Positions 1-4,263 of a stretch of 6,132 nucleotides of DNA are shown one piece after another; positions within the stretch are counted from its first letter, which is position 1; every line of letters starts with the position of its first letter. The stretch spans positions 1 to 6,132 of the forward strand of contig JBAZPI010000048.1 in assembly GCA_041648305.1 (NCBI GenBank), given 5' to 3'. A program made the translations under genes and the position numbers. A model generated the notes under the pieces. The model had not been told where the DNA came from. It searched no databases and was given only the letters and a program-made list of their open reading frames with translations. This DNA comes from JABILX01 sp041648305. GTDB lineage: Bacteria > Patescibacteriota > Gracilibacteria > UBA1369 > LOWO2-01-FULL-3.

Positions 1-230
1 TGGGGTCTCGCGGGGAGAGTGCTTGGAGATTTTTTACTAGCTCGAACGTATAGCGGCCGATGCCGGTGAAGTTTGTGCGGAACATTCTACAGTCTATGCC
101 GATGCGCATTGGTTGGGCTTGTTATGCAGTTTAAGCGGCTTGACGCTATTTGCCGGCCGGCAAAACGTGCGCTATATGTTTAGCACAAAAAGGGGGGAGT
201 TTGAATAGTGGTATTCGAGGGAGACCCATG
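1..230. other. Leading region with no supportable gene
   Basis: No frame here gives a protein that I recognise. One + frame is open from the left edge to a TGA at 67-69 and could be the tail of an upstream gene, but its 22 residues carry no motif. A second + frame is open from 41 to about 208, without a convincing start or family signature. The reverse strand shows nothing better. I treat the stretch as intergenic or decayed sequence. Its only clear structure is the palindrome at 149-164. Confidence 0.45.
149..164. repeat. Perfect 16-bp palindrome
   Basis: TTTGCCGGCCGGCAAA reads the same on both strands with no spacer. It lies in non-coding sequence about 300 bases before the tRNA. Such a site could bind a dimeric regulator or form a short hairpin in RNA. 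The GC core with AAA/TTT ends is hairpin-like, but no T-run continues beyond it, so I do not call it a terminator. Confidence 0.6.
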
Positions 231-234
231 GTGT

Positions 235-340
235 TATCCCGGGATAGAAAAACTCCAGGTTGGGAAAATGCTTCCCGGGAAGGGAAATTCCTCAGGTTGG
301 AAAAATGCTTCCCGGGAAGATTTCCCCGTATCCCGGGATG
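235..340. repeat. Cluster of four CCCGGG-centred palindromes with an imperfect tandem repeat
   Basis: Four palindromes share the core CCCGGG, at 238-243, 274-279, 311-316 and 332-337. The outer two read TATCCCGGGATA (235-246) and TATCCCGGGATG (329-340). The inner two are both CTTCCCGGGAAG (271-282 and 308-319). The inner ones belong to a 27-bp direct repeat (256-282 and 293-319) that differs at one base and has a 37-bp period. Because each unit is self-complementary, inner can pair with inner and outer with outer, giving a nested two-stem structure on either strand. This resembles REP/BIME or MITE-type intergenic repeats; a structured RNA is also possible. Confidence 0.6.
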
Positions 341-356
341 CCAAGCAGGGTGCAGA

Positions 357-391
357 ATAAAAATCTATTGTCTTTGGGATGAAAATCTATT
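357..391. repeat. 13-bp direct repeat with 22-bp period next to the tRNA promoter
   Basis: ATAAAAATCTATT at 357-369 recurs as ATGAAAATCTATT at 379-391 with one mismatch. The 22-bp period is close to two helical turns, and the second copy touches the proposed -35 box of the tRNA promoter. An activator or repressor binding pair is possible, but in AT-rich DNA chance is not excluded. Confidence 0.3.
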
Positions 392-418
392 AAATTCCTT
401 CGTGCTTCCTGATATACT
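390..418 (+). promoter_or_regulatory. Probable promoter of tRNA-Asp
   Basis: A -10 box TATACT (413-418, five of six consensus bases) follows a weak -35 TTAAAT (390-395) by 17 bp. Transcription would begin near 425, about 25 bases before the mature tRNA, which is a normal 5' leader for RNase P removal. The -35 match is poor, so the assignment rests on the -10 box and its position. Confidence 0.5.
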
Positions 419-450
419 TAAGTTGGTTCGGAAGTTTGTGACATTTATTC

Positions 451-527
451 GGGGTGGTAGTTCAGCTGGTTAGAACGCCTGCCTGTCACGCAGGAGGTCG
501 CGGGTTCAAGTCCCGTCCATCCCGCCA
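451..527 (+). tRNA. tRNA-Asp, anticodon GTC
   Basis: This is a complete 77-base cloverleaf. The acceptor stem pairs 451-457 with 517-523 (one G-T pair), the discriminator is G524, and CCA is encoded at 525-527. The anticodon stem is 478-482 with 490-494, with loop CTGTCAC and anticodon GTC at 485-487, reading the aspartate codons GAC and GAT. The T arm is 500-504 with 512-516 around TTCAAGT. The variable loop is five bases. The final 17 bases, plus 8 bases beyond the CCA, recur exactly at 1167-1191, so this tRNA looks like an integration target whose 3' part is restored by the inserted DNA. Confidence 0.97.
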
Positions 528-535
528 GATGTTTA
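511..535 (+). repeat. Left att-like direct repeat (tRNA 3' end)
   Basis: This copy runs from the last base of the T loop through the T-stem 3' strand, acceptor 3' strand and CCA, then eight bases beyond the tRNA. It matches 1167-1191 at all 25 positions, and identity stops abruptly on both sides. As part of the functional tRNA it would correspond to attL. Its last four bases also form the start of the -35 box of the gene at 567. Confidence 0.85.
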
Positions 536-560
536 CAACAAGGTTTTTTTGTTGTATAAT
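532..560 (+). promoter_or_regulatory. Strong promoter for the orphan gene
   Basis: A -35 box TTTACA (532-537, five of six consensus bases) and a perfect -10 TATAAT (555-560) are separated by exactly 17 bp. The start ATG at 567 lies six bases after the -10 box, where transcription itself should begin, so the mRNA would be leaderless. The -35 box straddles the repeat edge: TTTA is repeat and CA is element sequence. The second repeat copy reads TTTAAT there and has no -10 at the right distance. Confidence 0.75.
535..555. repeat. Inverted repeat inside the promoter spacer
   Basis: ACAACAA (535-541) and TTGTTGT (549-555) are perfect inverted copies around GGTTTTT. They fill the spacer between the -35 and -10 boxes and touch both. 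A dimeric repressor bound here would occlude the promoter, so this is a candidate operator. It could also act as a weak AT-rich terminator for the tRNA, since the loop is T-rich. Neither role is proved. Confidence 0.35.
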
Positions 561-566
561 CCGTGT

Positions 567-1148
567 ATGGGTAATCCAGATGATAATATTAGTTATGAAG
601 GCTATCAGCCTATAGTTGACGGTGATCCATTTGTAACGACTCAACAACTTGAACATTTGCTGATGTTTCTTAAGGCTCATAAGGACAGGGCTTTAAACGA
701 TGTTAGTGATGGGACGAGAAACCGTGTTGCCGTTTTAGCTGATCAGTTTTTAAAATTGGCACAAAGAGATCGAGTTGATGAATTAAAGGGTTTGAGAATA
801 AGATTTCATTTTCCTTTTCCTAAAAATAAATTTATTGATACTGATCGTTTGAATAGATACAGGCTAAGTTTTGATCTTGAAACTGGTAGGTTTTATACAG
901 ATGACAGCAGTACTGATGCTCAAAAACTTGTTGATTTAGTAAATAGAATGCCAGCTATTACCACGCAGTTTGCATATGCAAATGAAGCTCTTACTTCAGT
1001 ATTTTCTTCTCCCCCGGCAGCTAATTACGATATTGATTCTCAATCACTCGTGTTTACTGGTACTATAAATCCTACAAAGTCCGCAGTTAAATTTTTATGC
1101 AGTTTTATGAATATTCTTAAGGGCAGGGGTAGGCTCGAGATTGTTTGA
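567..1148 (+). CDS. Orphan protein of unknown function inside the tRNA-bounded element
   Basis: This encodes 193 residues that I do not recognise. The ATG at 567 is chosen because it lies six bases after a perfect TATAAT; a TTG at 549 in the same frame would precede the -10 box. No Shine-Dalgarno sequence is visible. The product looks soluble, with no signal peptide or membrane segment. Its first third is acidic then helical (residues 22-70). Around residues 72-105 a basic and aromatic stretch (RIRFHFPFPKNKF, then RYRLSFDLETGRFYTD) looks beta-rich. The C-terminal end is basic (NILKGRGRLEIV). No catalytic motif, zinc ligands or helix-turn-helix stands out. The gene is AT-richer than lgt, ends in TGA unlike every other complete gene here, and lies alone between the direct repeats, which suggests foreign origin. 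A defence, immunity or regulatory role would be speculation. Confidence 0.75.
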   Translation: MGNPDDNISYEGYQPIVDGDPFVTTQQLEHLLMFLKAHKDRALNDVSDGTRNRVAVLADQFLKLAQRDRVDELKGLRIRFHFPFPKNKFIDTDRLNRYRLSFDLETGRFYTDDSSTDAQKLVDLVNRMPAITTQFAYANEALTSVFSSPPAANYDIDSQSLVFTGTINPTKSAVKFLCSFMNILKGRGRLEIV

Positions 1149-1166
1149 AAAAAGTTCGGAAAGAAT

Positions 1167-1191
1167 TCCCGTCCATCCCGCCAGATGTTTA
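1167..1191 (+). repeat. Right att-like direct repeat (displaced tRNA-Asp 3' end)
   Basis: This is the second perfect copy of the 25-bp sequence at 511-535. It includes the acceptor 3' strand and CCA but lacks the rest of a tRNA: upstream of it the sequence (AAGAAT) does not match the T loop. It is therefore a non-functional tRNA fragment corresponding to attR. About 35 bases separate it from the lgt -35 box, so an excised locus would place tRNA-Asp directly in front of the lgt promoter. Confidence 0.85.
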
Positions 1192-1226
1192 ATCTTTCAA
1201 CAGGCGTGCGTCGAGAGAGGGATTTT

Positions 1227-1255
1227 TTGTCGTATCGTTGTTTTGGTGTTATATT
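1227..1255 (+). promoter_or_regulatory. lgt promoter with extended -10 box
   Basis: TTGTCG (1227-1232, four of six consensus bases) and TATATT (1250-1255) are separated by 17 bp. TGT at 1247-1249 precedes the -10 hexamer, an extended -10 element. The lgt ATG lies six bases downstream, at the expected transcription start, so the message would be leaderless. It lies outside the direct repeats and would be unaffected by excision of the element. Confidence 0.65.
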
Positions 1256-1261
1256 GTTCGC

Positions 1262-2167
1262 ATGTTTATTCACAATATTTCGAGGGTGGCTTTGGAGATC
1301 GGGCCGGTTGAAATACGGTGGTATGGGATTATGTTCGCGGGAGGCGTTGTGTTGTATTATTTTCTGACGAGATGGCTGTGGAAGCGCGAGAAGTTGGGGT
1401 GTAGCGGGGAGGTTGGCGACAGAAAGCCCGGCAAGAGGTGGCCGATCGGGGATTTTGATTCGGTGATTCTGTTTTTGTTTGTGGGTCTTGTAGTTGGCGC
1501 GCGGTTGGGGGAGGTTTTCTTCTATAATTTTGGGTATTATTCTTCGGCGGGGTTTTGGGAAATTTTCAAGATTTGGGAAGGGGGGCTTTCAAGTCATGGA
1601 GCGACGATCGGGCTCGTGGTGGCGTACACGGTTTTTTGGGGGTGGAGGAGGCGGGGGTGGAGGAGGCGGGGGGCGCGAGATGCGCGCGGCTTTTGGTTCG
1701 GGAAATATCTCGATGTACTTGCTATTTGCATGCCGTTGGTCGCCGGGTTCGTGAGGATCGGGAACTTTTTTAATTCGGAGATTGTGGGGAGGGCTACCGA
1801 CTCTGTTTTTGGGGTCGTTTTTGCTATGAATGGAGAAAATTTTGCGAGACATCCGGTGCAATTATATGAGGGCGCGTGGGCGTGGGTTGTGTTTGCGGTA
1901 GTGTTTGGATTGTGGCTCGTTCGACGCGAAGGGGGAGGGCGCTTGAAGGAATGGGCAAGGCCGGGATGGGCGCTTTTTTTGTTTATTGGTTTGTATTTTG
2001 CCGGAAGGTTTGTGATCGAATTCTTTAAAGAATATCAGCTTGGGGTGGGGACGGATGGGTTACCGTGGGGGATGACGATGGGGCAGGCGTTGTCGGTGGT
2101 GCCGGTAGTGGTGGCAGGAGCCTGGTTTGCGTGGTGGGCGAAAGATATTGTGATTAGGAAGTCATAA
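1262..2167 (+). CDS. lgt: Prolipoprotein diacylglyceryl transferase
   Basis: Lgt moves a diacylglyceryl group from phosphatidylglycerol to the lipobox cysteine of prolipoproteins in the inner membrane, the first step of lipoprotein maturation. The 301-residue protein has the family hallmarks in order: IGPVEIRWYGIMF near residues 13-26, GGLSSHGATIG with H112, the signature RIGNFFNSEIVGRATD (R165, N168, N171, E173, G176), RHPVQLYEG at 196-204, and GRFVIEFFKE with R249. These correspond to the residues known to be essential in the E. coli enzyme. Several hydrophobic segments fit the multi-pass fold. The ATG at 1262 is preferred over a TTG at 1238 because it follows the -10 box by six bases and gives a normal family N-terminus. 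One oddity is a tandem Trp-Arg-Arg-Arg-Gly repeat at residues 128-137. The next gene begins 11 bases after the stop. Confidence 0.96.
   Translation: MFIHNISRVALEIGPVEIRWYGIMFAGGVVLYYFLTRWLWKREKLGCSGEVGDRKPGKRWPIGDFDSVILFLFVGLVVGARLGEVFFYNFGYYSSAGFWEIFKIWEGGLSSHGATIGLVVAYTVFWGWRRRGWRRRGARDARGFWFGKYLDVLAICMPLVAGFVRIGNFFNSEIVGRATDSVFGVVFAMNGENFARHPVQLYEGAWAWVVFAVVFGLWLVRREGGGRLKEWARPGWALFLFIGLYFAGRFVIEFFKEYQLGVGTDGLPWGMTMGQALSVVPVVVAGAWFAWWAKDIVIRKS
1641..1670 (+). repeat. 15-bp perfect tandem repeat inside lgt
   Basis: The unit GGTGGAGGAGGCGGG occurs twice back to back, within a G-run-rich stretch from 1638 to 1673. In the lgt frame it gives Trp-Arg-Arg-Arg-Gly twice, in a loop between predicted membrane segments and followed by more arginines. 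The 15-bp unit keeps the frame, consistent with a slippage duplication tolerated in a positively charged cytoplasmic loop. In another frame the same DNA reads as polyglycine. Confidence 0.85.
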
Positions 2168-2178
2168 TTACGAACGTT

Positions 2179-2943
2179 ATGAAAATTAAAATTCTTTGTG
2201 AAAATTCCGTGAAGCATGCTAGCAGTTCTGACCCGCAAAAGAATTGCTTAGCTGAGCATGGGTTTTCCGTGTATTTGCAAGGAGGGAATGTTGACGTTCT
2301 TTACGATACGGGGCACACCGACGTTTATTGGCGGAATGCAGGAGTTATGGGAATTGATCTTGAAAATGCAGATTTCGTAGTTTTATCTCATTATCATTGG
2401 GATCACACTGGAGGACTCCAAAATCACAGGTTTACAAGTAAAAAAAGGTTGGTTTTGCATCCTAAAATTTTAGAGAAGCTTCCATTGGGGGAAACGCGAA
2501 AAATTAGAGATGACTTTGAGATTGTTGAGTCGACTGATGTGTTGGAATTTTCTGACGGAATGTTTTTTCTTGGGGAAATCCCGAGAGTTAGTTTTGAGAA
2601 AGGTTCGTACAAAAATGATCCGATGCTTGACGACTCTGCAATGGTCGTGAAAACCTCAAATGGGATCATTGTTATTGTGGGGTGCTCTCATTCTGGGATT
2701 CGTAATATTTGCGAGTATGCGAAGAAGGTAACTGGACAGAAACTTTTTGCTGTTATTGGGGGATTTCATTTATCCGGTTCTGACGCTGAGGTAGTGGAGA
2801 GAACCATTGAGTATTTTAAAAACGAGAAAGTTCCGCATATTTATCCGATGCACTGCGTTGATTTCCCTGCAATGGTGAGGTTTCATGAGGCCCTGGGAGC
2901 GCAAAAGTTGTCAGTTGGGGATGAGATAGAGTTTGTGATATAA
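2179..2943 (+). CDS. Metallo-beta-lactamase-fold hydrolase, dihydropterin-synthase-like subgroup
   Basis: The 254-residue protein has the metallo-beta-lactamase metal motif HYHWDH at 71-76 (H71, H73, D75, H76), then DDSAMVVKT with D152, GCSHSGI with H171, GGFHLSG with H197 and MHC with H225. The start MKIKILCENSV, the AEHGFS segment and LYDTG are typical of the subgroup that includes the archaeal enzyme joining dihydropterin to ribofuranosyl-aminobenzene phosphate in methanopterin synthesis. Bacterial members are mostly of unknown substrate, so I do not claim that reaction. No signal peptide is seen, so it should be cytoplasmic. It starts 11 bases after lgt. AGGAA at 2156-2160 is too far from the ATG to be a normal ribosome site, and CATAAT at 2163-2168 could be a weak -10. 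It is AT-richer than its neighbours, and its last codons contain the amrS -10 box. Confidence 0.85.
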   Translation: MKIKILCENSVKHASSSDPQKNCLAEHGFSVYLQGGNVDVLYDTGHTDVYWRNAGVMGIDLENADFVVLSHYHWDHTGGLQNHRFTSKKRLVLHPKILEKLPLGETRKIRDDFEIVESTDVLEFSDGMFFLGEIPRVSFEKGSYKNDPMLDDSAMVVKTSNGIIVIVGCSHSGIRNICEYAKKVTGQKLFAVIGGFHLSGSDAEVVERTIEYFKNEKVPHIYPMHCVDFPAMVRFHEALGAQKLSVGDEIEFVI

Positions 2944-2944
2944 T
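2915..2944 (+). promoter_or_regulatory. amrS promoter inside the 3' end of the upstream gene
   Basis: A perfect TATAAT (2939-2944) overlaps the TAA stop of the metallo-beta-lactamase-fold gene. It is preceded by TGA (2936-2938), making an extended -10. A weak TTGGGG (2915-2920) sits 18 bp upstream. The amrS GTG at 2951 follows the -10 box by exactly six bases, the same spacing as at 567 and 1262. Confidence 0.65.
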
Positions 2945-2950
2945 TTGGCC

Positions 2951-4228
2951 GTGCATAAAGCGGATTTGTATAAAAAGGGAGAGAAAGGGCTCAAGGGGAT
3001 GCCTTCGGCGTCTTTTTGTCGCTGTTTGGCGTGCAAACATTATTGTACGATTCCAGAGGGGGAGACGGGGATTTGCGGTGTGCGGATGAATAATGGGGGT
3101 CGGTTGGAGTTGCTTGTTTACGGGCATCCTGCGGCTGTGAATGTGGATCCGATGGAGAAGAAGCCGATGTATCATTTTTTGCCGGGGTCTTCGATATTTT
3201 CTATTGGGACGGTCGGGTGCAATTTGAGCTGCAAATTTTGCCAAAATTGGGATCTTTCGCAGGCTACGAAAATTTTAAAGAGGAAGATCAAAGAACCGGC
3301 GCAAAGGCGGAAAAGTTTGGTTCAGTTGTGCGAGGGAAAGCTTAAATATGGGATAGCCGAGTTGGGCGAGGGACTGGGGTCGGGGACAGGGGCCGGGCTA
3401 GAGCCAGACTTGGATTTTTTTGAACCGGGGGGGCTGGGCGGGTTTGGCGGGCAGGAGCGACTTAGCCCTGATGAAGCGGTTAAAATGTGTAAAGAAAGTG
3501 GTGCGCGAGCGATCGCGTACACATACAATGAGCCGACGATTTTCTTTGAATATGCTCGAGATATCGGGGTGAAGGCGCGGGCAGCCGGGTTAAAAAATGT
3601 TTTTGTGACGAGCGGGTACGAGAGCTCTGAGACGCTTGCGGCGTGCGAGGGGTGGATGGACGGGATGAACATAGATATCAAGTCGTTCAGCGAAGAATTT
3701 TACCGCAACATTTGCGGAGTGGAGTTGAAGGGGGTTTTGGAAACCGTGCGGAAGGTTTTTGAAATGGGGATTTGGGTTGAAATCACTACGCTCGTGATTC
3801 CCGGGATGAATGATTCTGACGAGGAGTTGAAGGGGGTCGCCGCGTTTATTGCGGGTTTGTCGATTGATATGCCGTGGCATGTTACCGCTTTTCATCCAGC
3901 ATATAAAATAATGGATCGTCCGGAGACGCCTCCTTCGACCTTGGAGCGGGCGTGGAAGATTGGGCGGGCGGCGGGTTTACGATACGTCTATACCGGGAAT
4001 ATTTTTGGCGGGCATGATGATACGGAGTGTCCTTCATGCGGGGAGGTGCTGGTTGAGAGGATGGGGATGGGGTGCAGGGAAAACCGGGTTGTTGTGGCAG
4101 AAGAGGACCCGCCAGAGGCGGGTGGGGCGGCGGGGGGCGGCGGGGGCACGAGGGCAGGTTTGGGCAACGTGAACAAGGGCGGCGCGTGTTTCAAATGCGG
4201 CGAAAAAATTGCGGGGGTGTGGAAGTAG
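2951..4228 (+). CDS. amrS: AmmeMemoRadiSam system radical SAM enzyme
   Basis: AmrS is the radical SAM member of a conserved trio with a Memo-like and an AMMECR1 protein; its reaction is not established to my knowledge. From the GTG at 2951 it has 425 residues, longer than the usual 330-350. An N-terminal cysteine cluster (C25, C28, C32, C42) precedes GCNLSCKFCQNW, with the 4Fe-4S ligands C90, C94 and C97. IAYTYNEPTIFFEY at about 188-201, the MNIDIKSF strand, TLVIPGMND and a C-terminal CPSCG plus CFKCG pair complete the family pattern. The extra length comes mainly from two low-complexity insertions: about 50 residues between QNWDLSQ and LSPDEAV (roughly 105-170), and a Gly-rich stretch between the two C-terminal CxxC pairs. 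GTG 2951 is preferred to TTG 2945 because it follows TATAAT by six bases. amrB starts 35 bases downstream. Confidence 0.93.
   Translation: MHKADLYKKGEKGLKGMPSASFCRCLACKHYCTIPEGETGICGVRMNNGGRLELLVYGHPAAVNVDPMEKKPMYHFLPGSSIFSIGTVGCNLSCKFCQNWDLSQATKILKRKIKEPAQRRKSLVQLCEGKLKYGIAELGEGLGSGTGAGLEPDLDFFEPGGLGGFGGQERLSPDEAVKMCKESGARAIAYTYNEPTIFFEYARDIGVKARAAGLKNVFVTSGYESSETLAACEGWMDGMNIDIKSFSEEFYRNICGVELKGVLETVRKVFEMGIWVEITTLVIPGMNDSDEELKGVAAFIAGLSIDMPWHVTAFHPAYKIMDRPETPPSTLERAWKIGRAAGLRYVYTGNIFGGHDDTECPSCGEVLVERMGMGCRENRVVVAEEDPPEAGGAAGGGGGTRAGLGNVNKGGACFKCGEKIAGVWK
3376..3451 (+). other. Two quadruplex-capable G-tract clusters in the first amrS insertion
   Basis: G-runs at 3376-3379, 3382-3385, 3389-3392 and 3395-3397 are separated by 2, 3 and 2 bases, fitting the canonical four-run quadruplex pattern. 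A second set follows at 3427-3433, 3436-3438, 3440-3442 and 3449-3451. Both lie on the coding strand and so also in the mRNA. They encode the Gly-rich insertion between the radical SAM cysteine motif and LSPDEAV. Folding is predicted from pattern only. Confidence 0.55.
4120..4146 (+). other. Quadruplex-capable G-tract in the second amrS insertion
   Basis: G-runs at 4120-4122, 4124-4127, 4132-4137 and 4142-4146 are separated by 1, 4 and 4 bases on the coding strand. They encode the polyglycine stretch between the two C-terminal cysteine pairs of AmrS, about 80 bases before its stop. The reverse strand reads as polyproline, which explains spurious reverse frames here. Confidence 0.55.
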
Positions 4229-4245
4229 TCCGGTTGCGGAGTTTG

Positions 4246-4254
4246 TGCTATATT
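4246..4254 (+). promoter_or_regulatory. Possible amrB promoter (extended -10)
   Basis: TGC then TATATT (4249-4254) forms an extended -10 element in the 35-base gap between amrS and amrB. The ATG lies nine bases beyond it, giving a leader of only two or three bases. No convincing -35 box is seen. amrB has no Shine-Dalgarno sequence, so a separate near-leaderless transcript is plausible, although readthrough from amrS would also cover it. Confidence 0.45.
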
Positions 4255-4263
4255 TGTGCCGCT

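Larger units (their letters stand above)
511..1191. mobile_element. Putative miniature tRNA-integrated element, one gene, no integrase
   Basis: The segment is bounded by two identical 25-bp direct repeats (511-535 and 1167-1191) made of the 3' end of tRNA-Asp plus GATGTTTA. The unit between equivalent points is 656 bp. This is the geometry of tRNA-site integration: the intact tRNA on one side and a displaced 3' fragment on the other. Inside is one gene with its own promoter, AT-richer than the flanking lgt. No integrase, transposase or terminal inverted repeats are present, so movement would need a recombinase supplied in trans. It may instead be the remnant of a larger element or a non-mobile segmental duplication. 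The repeat is certain; mobility is inference. Confidence 0.6.

Noticed and set aside
41..208. A 56-codon open + frame near the left edge
   Set aside because: It has no credible start and no recognisable motif, and ends where the intergenic repeats begin. A decayed gene remnant cannot be excluded but is not supported.
150..473. A 107-residue + frame covering the palindrome cluster and part of the tRNA
   Set aside because: It runs through palindromic repeats and into tRNA-Asp, its composition is not protein-like and it lacks any family motif or plausible translation signal.
1146..1148. TGA read as glycine (alternative code of some candidate phyla)
   Set aside because: lgt, amrS, amrB, fic and the metallo-beta-lactamase-fold gene are full length without a single in-frame TGA and use ordinary glycine codons, so the standard code fits.
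1040..1273. Reverse frame across the right direct repeat
   Set aside because: It crosses the repeat and the lgt promoter, has no motif and is a shadow of the orphan gene. The reverse frame at 486-680 over the tRNA is rejected for the same reason.
1494..1754. A + frame with a polyglycine run overlapping lgt
   Set aside because: It is an off-frame reading of the 15-bp GGTGGAGGAGGCGGG tandem repeat; the lgt frame carries all family motifs through this stretch.
4072..4263. N-terminal extension of AmrB
   Set aside because: The upstream in-frame sequence overlaps amrS, reads as Gly/Arg-rich nonsense and precedes the normal family N-terminus that starts at ATG 4264.
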